Origin: Bryobacterales bacterium
GTDB lineage: Bacteria; Acidobacteriota; Terriglobia; Bryobacterales; Bryobacteraceae
Reading direction: 5' to 3'
Length of the DNA stretch: 64,000 nucleotides
Assembly (NCBI GenBank): GCA_020847045.1
Contig: JADLCT010000047.1
Coordinates: forward strand, 54,957-118,956
Shown: piece by piece, positions 46,018-54,211 of the stretch
Position numbering within the stretch: the first letter of the stretch is position 1
Layout: every line of letters begins with the position of its first letter
The notes under the pieces: generated by a model
Told to the model about the DNA's origin: nothing
Seen by the model: the letters and a program-made list of their open reading frames with translations, nothing else
Databases searched by the model: none
Translations under genes and position numbers: made by a program

Positions 46018-46302
46018 TTACGCGACTTCCCAGATATCGGGGGGAGGGGCAATATGAGCCACTTCCCAGATGTCCGGGGGCGGAGCAATGTGCGCCATCT
46101 CCCAGATGTCCGGGGGCGGAGCAATGTGCGCCATCTCCCAAATATCCGGGGGCGGAGCGATATGCGCCAGCTCCCAAATGTCCGGAGGTGGGGCAATGTG
46201 CGCCATCAGGACGGGAGACATCCCGAGCCCTACAATTGCGACAATCCCCAAGGCCAGCACGGCAAGGCAAAGAACTCGTTTGGAATGGAACAGTTTGAAC
46301 AT
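46018..46302 (-). CDS. Secreted repeat peptide: five identical dodecamers HIAPPPDIWE-x-A
   Basis: 94 residues. A basic N-terminus and one hydrophobic segment (residues 10-33) form a signal peptide ending VLMA. From residue 35 to the last residue 94 the protein consists of exactly five 12-residue units HIAPPPDIWE-[L/M/M/V/V]-A, with no tail. Codons differ among units at nearly every third position while the peptide stays the same, so coding selection is strong. Cleavage after each A would release five equal peptides. AAAAGGG lies 8 bases upstream of ATG. I know no such family; a peptide signal, ribosomally made natural product or structural repeat are all possible. It precedes the membrane protein gene. 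Confidence 0.7.
   Translation of the reverse strand: MFKLFHSKRVLCLAVLALGIVAIVGLGMSPVLMAHIAPPPDIWELAHIAPPPDIWEMAHIAPPPDIWEMAHIAPPPDIWEVAHIAPPPDIWEVA
46024..46203 (-). repeat. Five 36-bp coding repeats
   Basis: Five exact 36-bp units at 46168-46203, 46132-46167, 46096-46131, 46060-46095 and 46024-46059. Units 3 and 4 are nearly identical; the outer ones differ by synonymous bases at A, H, I, P, D, I and E codons. There is no spacer, so this is not a CRISPR array. Confidence 0.9.
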
Positions 46303-46369
46303 GAGCCAAACCCTTTTCTACTCAGCAGAGCCAAATTTCTACTTAATCTCTCCCCAGGGATTCACCCTA

Positions 46370-46381
46370 GGTGAGTTCACC
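46370..46381. promoter_or_regulatory. Palindrome upstream of the repeat-peptide gene
   Basis: GGTGAGTTCACC, two 5-bp arms around two bases, lies 68 bp before the repeat-peptide start, with a GGTGAA-type half-site (plus strand TTCACC, 46361-46366) next to it. It could be an operator for a dimeric regulator. No promoter elements are clear. Confidence 0.25.
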
Positions 46382-46573
46382 ACAAAGTCAGGGTAACTAA
46401 AAGATCTCACTTACGACTATAGGATTTATCCGAGGGGAAGGTCGGAAAACGATTACAACGGTAGGGGCATCGTCAGCGGAGAGAGGCAGGGAAGCGTGCA
46501 ACGGCGCGGTGAGGCGCTACGCACAGGAAGGGACTAGGGGAATCGGCTGATTGCAGGAAACCAGGGCCGGGCG

Positions 46574-47464
46574 CTACTCGGACCGGCTGAAATGAGGAGC
46601 CGGCCGCAAATCCTCTTGCAGCGGCGTCCCGCGATGGCGGAACCGCCGTCCGGGCCACTCAAGCCGCATGTCCTGTGTCACCTCTTCCAGCATTTCGAGC
46701 GTCGTGTCGCGGCGCTCCATCGCGAATGCGGTTAACAACAGGTTGTCACAGATTGCGTTGATCAGACGGGGGATGCCCTGCGAGCGTACATGCGTCTCGG
46801 CGAGCACTTCGGCCGGGAAGATCGAATTGCCCTCCATGCCGGCCCGTTTCAGGCGGCTGGAGATGTATTCGAGCGTCTCGCCTTCGGTGAACGGCTGCAG
46901 GGCGCAGCGCAGCACGATGCGCTGCTTCAACTGGCGCAGGTTGGGAGCATCCAGTTTCCGGTCCAGTTCGGGCTGTCCGGCCAGGATCACCTGCAGCAGC
47001 TTGCCGCCCCGGTTTTCCAGGTTGCCCAGCATGCGGATCTCCTCCAGCACTTCCCATTCGAGGTTGTGCGCCTCGTCGACGATCAACACCGTCGTCCGGC
47101 CCTCGCTGGCCTGCTGGAACAGCATCTGGTTCAGCCGGAACAGCACCTCGGTCTTAGACGGGCGCTCGCAGCGCAGGTCGAGATCATAGGCGATCATTTC
47201 AAAGAATTCGGTCGCCGTGATGCGGGAATTGAAAAGAAACGCAAACTCGGTGCGCTGGGCATACAGGTAGTCGCGCAGGCATTCGAGCATGGTGGTTTTC
47301 CCGGTGCCCACCTCGCCGGTCAGTACAATGAACCCCTTACGCGACTGCACTCCGTAGATGAGGTTGGCCAGAGCCTCTTCATGCTGAGGACTCCGGTAAT
47401 AAAACGTGGGATCCGGGCTCAGATTGAATGGGTTTTCCGTGAAGCCAAAAAAAGCATTGTACAT
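46574..47464 (-). CDS. ExeA/GspA-type AAA ATPase
   Basis: 296 residues from the ATG at 47464, chosen since MYNAFFGFTENPFNLSPDP is the typical family start and AAGGG precedes it; an ATG at 47578 would add 38 unconserved residues. The Walker A motif GEVGTGKTTM and Walker B VLIVDEAHN are clear, and the C-terminal helical region is normal for the AAA_22/ExeA group. Relatives help assemble secretion or exopolysaccharide machinery. No secretion genes surround it here, so the partner is unknown. Confidence 0.85.
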   Translation of the reverse strand: MYNAFFGFTENPFNLSPDPTFYYRSPQHEEALANLIYGVQSRKGFIVLTGEVGTGKTTMLECLRDYLYAQRTEFAFLFNSRITATEFFEMIAYDLDLRCERPSKTEVLFRLNQMLFQQASEGRTTVLIVDEAHNLEWEVLEEIRMLGNLENRGGKLLQVILAGQPELDRKLDAPNLRQLKQRIVLRCALQPFTEGETLEYISSRLKRAGMEGNSIFPAEVLAETHVRSQGIPRLINAICDNLLLTAFAMERRDTTLEMLEEVTQDMRLEWPGRRFRHRGTPLQEDLRPAPHFSRSE

Positions 47465-47708
47465 GGTGACCCTTGTGCCCGTTCCTCCGTCCGAATCTCC
47501 GGCTGGCGGTGATGTTTCAGCGCCGGGGCGGGAGACAACCATCCGCTTGCCGAAGCTAAAACGCCGCGATTTCTTCATCCTAGCATGGAAATGAAGTTCG
47601 GCAAGGAAAACGCGAAGGGCGTACGGCCGGCGGCCGGTTTCGCCACGCTTCCGCCTTTTCGGTGCGTGTTTTTGCGCCCTGGCGCGGCCGGAGTTTGCCA
47701 TACTGTGG

Positions 47709-48305
47709 ATGGTGGCCAAGGCTCGCGAACTTGAAATTCAATTGCACCGCGTGGAAGGGCAGCTCCACCTGATTCAACGAATTGCGCGGCAACTGGTGCG
47801 CACGGGCGTGCTCAGCGACTCGCTGCAGCACATCGTCGGCCTCGTGAGTGGCCTGATGCAGGCCGACTCCTGCCTGCTCTATCTGCTGGGCGAGGACGAC
47901 CTGGTGCTGGTGGCCTCACAGGACGCCCGCCCTGGCGCGCTCGGCAATGTCCGGCTGCGTCTGTCGGAGGGCCTGACCGGATGGGTGGCCCGGGAGCGGC
48001 GTCTGCTCGCCATCTCGCAGGAGGCCTATAACGATTCCCGCTTCAAATTCTTCCGCGACCTCCCCGAGGACACCTATGAGGCTTTCCTCTCGGCCCCGGT
48101 GCTGGTGGGCGGGCGGGTGATTGGCGTCATCAATCTCCAGCACCGGCGGCCACATGCGCACACCGGCGATGAGATGGAGATGCTCACTACGGTGGGCGAG
48201 TTGATTGGCTGCCGCGTGACCATGGCGCGCCTGGATTCGGGCCCCGAACAGATCAACTACGCGGAGCTGGCTCTGCGCACGCTGCCCGCCGGCCAGGAGT
48301 CATGA
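47709..48305 (+). CDS. GAF-domain protein
   Basis: 198 residues. A coiled N-terminal helix (residues 1-45) is followed by a GAF sensor domain (SCLLYLLGEDDLVLVASQ to GVINLQH), with the typical EGLTGWVARE loop. No effector domain is present. It probably binds a small ligand and signals through dimerisation. It overlaps the following gene as ATGA, so the two are coupled. It diverges from the ExeA-type gene. Confidence 0.85.
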   Translation: MVAKARELEIQLHRVEGQLHLIQRIARQLVRTGVLSDSLQHIVGLVSGLMQADSCLLYLLGEDDLVLVASQDARPGALGNVRLRLSEGLTGWVARERRLLAISQEAYNDSRFKFFRDLPEDTYEAFLSAPVLVGGRVIGVINLQHRRPHAHTGDEMEMLTTVGELIGCRVTMARLDSGPEQINYAELALRTLPAGQES

Positions 48306-49438
48306 GCCAGGGAACGCGCCGCGGATTTTTGGCCGCCTGCGCCGGAGGGCCGCTGGCCGCCCAGACGCCCGGCGGCGAGCCCTCCTGGCAGCCCGTCTAC
48401 CAGTTCGACGAGGATGACCGCCAACTGGCGCTTCTGGACGCCTCCTTCTATTCCAGCCGCGCGGCCGTCGCCGTGGGACTTCTCAACGATAAGGGACGCA
48501 TCAAGCCGGCTTCGCTGCGCACCACCGGCGGCGGCGCCGCCTGGACGCTGGCCTCGCTGAAGCCCACCCCCTTCAGCGTGCAGTTTCTCGATGAGGCCTC
48601 CGGCTGGCTGGCGGCTGAGAACGGGATCTACAAGAGCAGCGATGCCGGCCAGAACTGGAAGCGAGTCTACAAGTCGTCCCACGTGCGGCAGGTCCGCTTC
48701 GCAACGCCAGAACGCGGCTACGCCGTGGGCATGGAGCGCACGCTGCTACAGACCACCGATGGCGGACGCACATGGGGGCAGCTTCCGGCGGCCGAGCAGA
48801 TCAAAACACCCAAGGAGTACACCTACTTTTCCTGGATCGACCTGCCCACGCCCACGCTCGGTTTCCTCGTTGGCGGGTATGAGTCGCCCCGGCGCACGCG
48901 GCGCGGCCAGTTGCCGGCCTGGATCGATCCTCCCGCCGCCGAACGCCAGCGCCAGACGCCTTCGCTCACCATCGTGCTCCAGACCGTCGATGGCGGGACG
49001 TCGTGGAAGCCCATGACCAGCTCCATTTTCGGGCGTGTCACACGGCTGCGCGTGAACAAGCACGGCGTCGGACTGAGCCTGGTGGAGTTCGACGACGGCT
49101 TCGCCTACCCCGGCGAGGTCTACCTGCTGGACCTGGGCGGCGCGAAAACCGAGCGCATCTTTCGCGAGGCCGAGCGCGCCGTCACCGACGTGTACAGCCT
49201 CGACGATGGGACGTTTCTTCTGGCCGCCATCGAGACGCTGGGCAAGCTGCGCACGGCGCCCATTCCGGGCAAGGTGCACTTCTTACGCGGCGGCAAATCC
49301 GGCCAGTGGAGCGAGATGCCGGTGGACTACCGCGTCACGGCCCGCCGCGTGAGCTTTTTCGCCGCGCCTGGCGGTTGGCCCATGGCCGTCACCGATTCGG
49401 GCATGGTGCTGCGGCTGGGGCCGGAAGCCGGACGGTAG
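48302..49438 (+). CDS. YCF48/BNR-like beta-propeller protein with Tat-like leader
   Basis: 378 residues. The N-terminus TRRGFLAACAGGPLAAQT looks like a short Tat signal. The body has repeated blade motifs such as EASGWLAAENGIYKSSDAGQ and TTDGGRTWGQ, and further QTVDGGTSWKPM, typical of the photosystem II assembly factor YCF48/BNR propeller family. No enzymatic residues are evident. It is translationally coupled to the GAF gene upstream, which suggests a sensor-partner role, but this is inference. Confidence 0.8.
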   Translation: MSQGTRRGFLAACAGGPLAAQTPGGEPSWQPVYQFDEDDRQLALLDASFYSSRAAVAVGLLNDKGRIKPASLRTTGGGAAWTLASLKPTPFSVQFLDEASGWLAAENGIYKSSDAGQNWKRVYKSSHVRQVRFATPERGYAVGMERTLLQTTDGGRTWGQLPAAEQIKTPKEYTYFSWIDLPTPTLGFLVGGYESPRRTRRGQLPAWIDPPAAERQRQTPSLTIVLQTVDGGTSWKPMTSSIFGRVTRLRVNKHGVGLSLVEFDDGFAYPGEVYLLDLGGAKTERIFREAERAVTDVYSLDDGTFLLAAIETLGKLRTAPIPGKVHFLRGGKSGQWSEMPVDYRVTARRVSFFAAPGGWPMAVTDSGMVLRLGPEAGR

Positions 49439-49500
49439 GCCGGAGATGGCGCACCGCGCGGGCGGACCGGCAAGCGAGAACATTTCCTTTTGGTTCCGGT

Positions 49501-49509
49501 TTATCCACA
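49501..49509 (+). other. Single consensus DnaA box
   Basis: TTATCCACA is identical to the DnaA-box consensus. It stands alone, about 95 bp before the promoter-like element of the structured RNA. No cluster of boxes or AT-rich unwinding region was seen, so it is not an origin; it may be chance or a DnaA-regulated promoter. Confidence 0.4.
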
Positions 49510-49595
49510 GGAAATTCACAGCTCAGCCTGCTAAGTGTAGGACAACATAGGGTGATTGACCTGTGCAAAGCTGCCACGTCACAGTCCGTTTTCCT

Positions 49596-49624
49596 TTGAC
49601 TCCCGTCCCGCCCCGGCGCATACT
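49596..49624 (+). promoter_or_regulatory. Sigma-70-type promoter of the structured RNA
   Basis: TTGACT (49596-49601) and CATACT (49619-49624) are separated by 17 bases, matching five and four of six consensus positions. Transcription would begin around 49630, exactly at the first base of the closing helix of the downstream RNA. Confidence 0.6.
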
Positions 49625-49629
49625 GCAAG

Positions 49630-50232
49630 TGGTTCCAAGAGGTTTAAGGAACAGCGAGCCCAGCAAGGCGTAACGAAGCCGCCAGCATCGATCCGTAACC
49701 CGATACTCTGCAAAGAAAAGGGTGGCGGGGAGCGAACGGCGACCGGGCGCAGTGCATGGGTGGGCTTCACGGAGGCGAACCTGTCTCGCGCGCCGATCCG
49801 GAGGGATGTAACAGTCCCGATGGGGAGCGTAGGGCGGAAATGCAACCGTGAGTGTCACGGCAGGAAACGGCAACGGGTTTTGCGCGAAGATCCTCCCCGC
49901 GGCGGTAACGCGGCGAGGGGGGGAGCGGAAGGCCTAACGGGCCGCCGAGTGTTGTGGCGTGGCTCTGAAGCGGAAGGCCGGGAACGACGACCCAGCCTGG
50001 GTAGTGCCGGAGACGGTGCCGTCCGGGTTGGCGAGTGAAAGGCTAGCGCGAGGATCCGGCCCCTAACGCGGGAAGAAGCCAGTGGCGAGCCGAGCGGCGA
50101 ACCGCGCCAACCAAAGAAGGCGCGAGGAGCGAGGTTTGCACCACTCACTTCCGGCGCATGACATGCTCAGGCCAAGCTAGCAGGCTGGAGAGCGAGCTGA
50201 TCCAAGGGTCACTTGGAACCATTTTCTTTTTT
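49630..50232 (+). ncRNA. Large structured RNA of unknown class (about 600 nt)
   Basis: TGGTTCCAAG at 49630-49639 is perfectly complementary to CTTGGAACCA at 50212-50221, closing the whole region, and TTTTCTTTTTT follows at 50222-50232 like an intrinsic terminator. Nested second helices are possible (CAGC 49652-49655 with GCTG 50196-50199; CCAGC 49660-49664 with GCTGG 50184-50188). Inside lie local hairpins: 49667-49680, 49803-49818, 49846-49860, 49892-49921 with GUAA tetraloop, 49991-50001, 50012-50023 and 50083-50109 with CGAA loop. UAAC sequences recur. No open reading frame looks real. It does not match RNase P RNA, tmRNA, 6S, SRP RNA or a group II intron. Confidence 0.7.
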
Positions 50233-50276
50233 CCGTAGTCTGGCTGAATGCCCGGCCTACACCCCGCACCAGGCTG

Positions 50277-50705
50277 CTACCGCGAGCTTTCCTGTCCTGA
50301 GGGCGCGTAGCCGCTTTCCGCTTCCGGTTGCACCTCCGCGGCCACTTCCATCCGCTTCAGTTTGGCCGGATTCACATACTCGGCCTTTCGGGGAAAGAAA
50401 CTCACAAAGTTCACACGGCACGCCGAACAGCGGTGCCTGCGCCCGCCGACATATAGCAGCATGCGCGAGAACTTACCGGGCATATGATACTTCTCGGCCC
50501 AGTCGCTCAGGTCCTGCCGCAGGCAGCGCGGACAGTGCGCATAAGGCACCCGGAAACTGAACACAAGACCGTGCCAGAAGCGATGTCCGCAGTCCCGGCA
50601 CCGCACCGGACAAAACCCCAATACGGATACCAGATTCTCGATTGGTCCGCGACGCCGGGAGAAACGCACACGCCCCGAACCACACTCCGGACAATCAACG
50701 CCCAT
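50277..50705 (-). CDS. Zinc-ribbon protein of unknown function
   Basis: 142 residues with four CxxC pairs in order: CPECGSG near residue 5, CRDCGHRF near 36, CPRCLRQ near 58 and CSACRVNF near 93, i.e. two zinc ribbons or one split ribbon pair. The middle carries basic residues compatible with nucleic-acid binding. No catalytic motif is seen. It converges on the structured RNA, ending 45 bp after its terminator, and starts next to an AT-rich gap before a class IV aminotransferase gene. Confidence 0.7.
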   Translation of the reverse strand: MGVDCPECGSGRVRFSRRRGPIENLVSVLGFCPVRCRDCGHRFWHGLVFSFRVPYAHCPRCLRQDLSDWAEKYHMPGKFSRMLLYVGGRRHRCSACRVNFVSFFPRKAEYVNPAKLKRMEVAAEVQPEAESGYAPSGQESSR

Positions 50706-50818
50706 AATGATTCAACATACTAACAAATTCCTGGTAAGTTGAAAATCCCTCATTTGTCCCAGGACGAATTTCTTAGCCGTCCCACCGGGAGTTTCTCCGG
50801 ACGCCCCTCGGACACGCC

Positions 50819-51691
50819 TCAGAGCATCAGCGCGCGGCCGGCCAGCACGGCATCGGCGTAGCGGCGCATGCAGGCGCGGAAAGCCTCGTGGAGGCGCGAG
50901 CGAACGGCGTCCTGGCAGCCCACCGCGCGGCCTTCGATCGAGGCCACCGGCAGCAGTTCACGTGTCGACGAGGTCAGAAACACCTCGCTGGCGGAATACA
51001 GGTCCTCCAACCGGAGAGTCTCCTCGGCCAGCGTGACGCCCTCGACGGCGATCTCCTCCAGCAGCACCTGTCTGGTCACGCCCGGCAGGCAGCCCGAACT
51101 GAGCGGCGGCGTCACCACGCGCGCGCCCCGTACGGCGAACAGGTTGGCCGAGGTGCACTCGCTCACCTCGCCGCGTTCGTTCAGCAACACCACCTCGTCG
51201 AAGCCCCGCGCCTGCGCCATTTCGAGCATCGTCAGATTCTGCGACCACGAGGTCAGCTTCAGCCCCGACATCGGATTGGCCGCGAACCGGCCGTTTTCGT
51301 GGACCCCCAGACGCGCGCTCACACCCCAGTCGTGAAGATCCACAGTGTAGGCCACCACGTCGTAGTCGCGTTCCAGGTGCGGCGCCTGGAACAGCCCGCC
51401 TTTGTTCCGCACCACCGCGACGCGCAAGGTGGCGTTCTCCGCCGCGTTGGCCTCGACCAGCCGTTCTAGGTCCGCCCGCAGAGCATCGCCCGAAGGTGGC
51501 ATCGGCACCTTCATATACGCCGCGTCGCGCGACATGCGCGCCCAGTGGCGCTCCCAGGCGAACAGCACTCCGTCCAGCACACGGATGGTGGAAAACACGC
51601 CCCATCCGTTCAGAAATCCCACCTGGCCGACGCTGGCCGTGTGCTGGTGGTTTGGAATCAGATCGCTGTTATGCAGGATGTTGGCGTGCAT
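50819..51691 (-). CDS. Class IV PLP aminotransferase (BCAT/D-amino-acid/aminodeoxychorismate-lyase family)
   Basis: 290 residues. The catalytic lysine lies in SGLKLTSWSQNLTMLEMA, and the family segment GEVSECTSANLFAV plus LPGVTRQVLLE are clear. The family contains branched-chain aminotransferase IlvE, D-alanine aminotransferase and PabC; the sequence does not decide among them. It acts in the cytoplasm on amino acids or aminodeoxychorismate. The gene stands alone between unrelated neighbours, with about a 110-bp gap to each side. Confidence 0.9.
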   Translation of the reverse strand: MHANILHNSDLIPNHQHTASVGQVGFLNGWGVFSTIRVLDGVLFAWERHWARMSRDAAYMKVPMPPSGDALRADLERLVEANAAENATLRVAVVRNKGGLFQAPHLERDYDVVAYTVDLHDWGVSARLGVHENGRFAANPMSGLKLTSWSQNLTMLEMAQARGFDEVVLLNERGEVSECTSANLFAVRGARVVTPPLSSGCLPGVTRQVLLEEIAVEGVTLAEETLRLEDLYSASEVFLTSSTRELLPVASIEGRAVGCQDAVRSRLHEAFRACMRRYADAVLAGRALML

Positions 51692-51803
51692 CTTGCTTTA
51701 TTGTAGCCAGAAGCGGCCGGGAGGACCGTTCACCCATGTCGTTTGAGCGCTTGTCCCACGGCATGGCCACGGGGCTTGCCCACGAGATCTGTGGGACTGG
51801 CTC

Positions 51804-53036
51804 CTAGGAGGGATCAGCGGGGGCGGGCGGTGGCGTGGACTCGGCCTCCGGAGCGGGCTCATCCGGTGTGGGGGCGGGTTCCGGCGCGCCCGGCGGCGCG
51901 GGTTCCGCGGGCGGGGCTGGTTCAGCGGGCGGAGTTGGATCGGCCGGCGGCGCGGGTTCAGATGGCGGCTCGGGCGCAACCGGCGGCGCCGGCTCAACCG
52001 GAGGCTTCGGTTCGGAGGCCTGCATCTCTTCCGGCGTCGAGAACACAAGCTCCCAATCGGAGAAGCCGCGCACCCACAGCCTCGCTGTTTTTCCTGCTAC
52101 GGAATCGGTCTCCCCTTCGCCCGTGCCGATGGCCGCCGGATACCATGCGCCGCCTTCCAGAATCTTACGGGGCTCGCTCCAGCCGGACGGATTCGCCGGA
52201 TCGGGGTTGTAGCTGATGTAGATGCCCTCCTGCGGCCAGCCCGTGTCGCAGCAGGCATGGTTCAGCAACATCACATACTGTTGCAGGTGTGTGTTCCAGT
52301 GGACCGACGGCCCCCAGAAAGAGTCCGTGTTGGCTTCGTACCAGGAGACCTTGGCGGGAAACACCGGCGTCACGCGGCCGCCCAGCCCAGGCTCGCTCCA
52401 GCCGCCGTTGTACCACTTTTCCACCGCGCCGGCCGGCGAGTAGCGCGCTTCGTAAGGCATCCGGGCCACCGAGACGCCCTGCTCACTTACTTCGCCAGAG
52501 TAAGTGCCGAAGTAGAAATAGAGGTATCCATCCCGCTCGTTGTAAGTAACCGAAAAGTCACCGTGACCACCTGCGAAGTAACCATTTTGAGCGGCGCAGT
52601 TGCGGGTATTGGTCGCATCCAGGACGATGCCCAGGTTCACCAGCGTACGGCCGCCGTCGTAGGAGACGGCCGCACCAATCTGAGGAACATTTAATTTTAC
52701 ATCGCCGCATAACCCCATCTGCTCATGGTGATACCAGACAAAGAGGACTCCCTCGGGCGACATCCACGCCGATTCGATCCAGGCCGGCTCGGGTATGCCG
52801 CCGAGGTCGATTGGTTCCCCAGGCGACAGTTGCGTCGGGCCGGGACCGCTGCTCAGCACCGGCGTTCCGGTTGAGCTGAACATATGAAATTGGCCGTCTT
52901 TCCAGAAGGATGCGGCGTTGGAATCCACAGCCACGGGCATCGTCACAGGCTCGACGGGCCGGAGTTCGACGGACTGGCCAAAGCTATAGTGGGCGGTGAA
53001 AACTAACGTCAGGAGTATGTGCCGCCAGCGGATCAT
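51804..53036 (-). CDS. Secreted propeller-like protein with a long proline/alanine/glutamate tail
   Basis: 410 residues with a signal peptide (ILLTLVFTAHYSFGQ). Residues 25-330 have repeated aromatic/Gly patterns (GGHGDFSVTYNERDGYLYFY, YEANTDSFWGPSVHWN) suggesting a five-bladed beta-propeller like GH43 or sialidase proteins, but no catalytic triad is certain. The last 75 residues are low-complexity PAPP/EPAPP repeats. Such tails occur in cell-wall or surface proteins. Function unknown. Confidence 0.7.
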   Translation of the reverse strand: MIRWRHILLTLVFTAHYSFGQSVELRPVEPVTMPVAVDSNAASFWKDGQFHMFSSTGTPVLSSGPGPTQLSPGEPIDLGGIPEPAWIESAWMSPEGVLFVWYHHEQMGLCGDVKLNVPQIGAAVSYDGGRTLVNLGIVLDATNTRNCAAQNGYFAGGHGDFSVTYNERDGYLYFYFGTYSGEVSEQGVSVARMPYEARYSPAGAVEKWYNGGWSEPGLGGRVTPVFPAKVSWYEANTDSFWGPSVHWNTHLQQYVMLLNHACCDTGWPQEGIYISYNPDPANPSGWSEPRKILEGGAWYPAAIGTGEGETDSVAGKTARLWVRGFSDWELVFSTPEEMQASEPKPPVEPAPPVAPEPPSEPAPPADPTPPAEPAPPAEPAPPGAPEPAPTPDEPAPEAESTPPPAPADPS

Positions 53037-53129
53037 TACCTATAGTTAGGGTAACCTGCGTGGCAGAAATTCTCTGTTAAGATATTGAAAATATACGCGT
53101 TAAAAAACGCTAAGATGCGACGCGTGGTG

Positions 53130-54146
53130 TCAGGGCAATGCGCGGCCGCCTACACCCGTAAACACTCGGTACAGCGCGCTCGCCGTGGCCACGATCATCT
53201 CCTTGCCGGGTGCGAAACACTGGCCGACAATGGAAGGTCCGGAGAGGAATAACTCAGCCTCGCCCTGTTGAGTAACTCGCACCACGCCGCGGCGTCCACC
53301 CAGGGAGGCGGCGACGTACACATTGCCCTGATCGTCGAGCGCCAGGCCCTGCGGACGGCCCAACCCGCGATAGAAGGTGCTCACCTGCCCGTCGGGCGCG
53401 ATGCGGTGGATGCTGTCGAAACTCGACGTGGTGGGTCCGGTGACATACAGGTTGCCATCATCATCGAAGGCCAGATGGTAGGCCGCAATGGAGGGTTCGA
53501 TGGTGGCGAAGACGTAGATTTGCCGGTTCGGGGCGATCTTGAAGATGGTGCCGGAGCGGTCTCCGACATAGAGGTTCCCGTTCTGGTCGAAGGCCAGTCC
53601 GGTGGCCACGCCCATGCCCTCGACAAAGACCGACATCTCACCCCTCGGCGTGGATTGATAGACGACGCCGTCGTGGCGTGAGGAGACGTAGATGAGCTTA
53701 TCCGGACCCACGGCAATGCCGGTGGCGTTCATCAGGTCGGAAAGAAATGGCTGCGCGCCCTGGCCGGGGCTGATGCTGAACACCGAGACGGGCGTCTTCT
53801 GGCCGCGCGAGCCGGAGAAGGTCGTATAGATGACCCCATACTCATCGATCACCGGATTGGCGACCGGATGCATCGAGTCGGCGAGTTGGATTCCGACGTG
53901 GCAGGCGTAGGGCTTGCTCCGTTTGCCGCCATGTGTGATGGTGAGTTCGCCGGACAAGGCCTGCTCGGGCACGCGCGCGATGACAAAGTCTTCCGAACCG
54001 ATGATGACCGGGGCCTGCTCGCCGCCGCACAGGACGTGTGGACGTTCCGCGCTCGCCAGCGCTTTGCCGTGAATGTGAAATTCACCGCCCGCGATGGCGT
54101 TGGCGGGATGAACCTGGTGAATCTCGGGAGTGGAGCCGTTATCCAT
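53130..54146 (-). CDS. IPT/TIG plus NHL-type beta-propeller protein
   Basis: 338 residues from the ATG at 54146. The first 90 residues form an IPT/TIG-like immunoglobulin fold (EIHQVHPANAIAGGEFHIHG), then a six-bladed SMP-30/NHL-like propeller with repeated motifs such as ATGIAVGPDKLIYVSS, ATGLAFDQNGNLYVGD, AYHLAFDDDGNLYVTG and PQGLALDDQGNVYVAA. No signal peptide is obvious at this start. It may bind ligand or protein. Function unknown. It lies in the same direction as the nucleoside hydrolase gene upstream. Confidence 0.8.
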   Translation of the reverse strand: MDNGSTPEIHQVHPANAIAGGEFHIHGKALASAERPHVLCGGEQAPVIIGSEDFVIARVPEQALSGELTITHGGKRSKPYACHVGIQLADSMHPVANPVIDEYGVIYTTFSGSRGQKTPVSVFSISPGQGAQPFLSDLMNATGIAVGPDKLIYVSSRHDGVVYQSTPRGEMSVFVEGMGVATGLAFDQNGNLYVGDRSGTIFKIAPNRQIYVFATIEPSIAAYHLAFDDDGNLYVTGPTTSSFDSIHRIAPDGQVSTFYRGLGRPQGLALDDQGNVYVAASLGGRRGVVRVTQQGEAELFLSGPSIVGQCFAPGKEMIVATASALYRVFTGVGGRALP

Positions 54147-54211
54147 AGTGTGAGAGCTATTCCGATTGAACCATTTCGCCGCCGCCGAGGCAAAGGCAGG
54201 CGCGCCTGCTG

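Noticed and set aside
46024..46203. CRISPR array
   Set aside because: The 36-bp units abut without spacers and are in frame with a good signal peptide and ribosome-binding site.
49501..49629. Replication origin
   Set aside because: One DnaA box only, no AT-rich stretch, and no dnaA/dnaN/gyrB genes in the window.
49630..50232. RNase P RNA, tmRNA or group II intron
   Set aside because: The GAGGAAAGUCC core of RNase P, the tag and acceptor end of tmRNA, and a 34-nt domain V with GUGYG start of group II introns were looked for and not found. There is no reverse transcriptase or HNH gene nearby.
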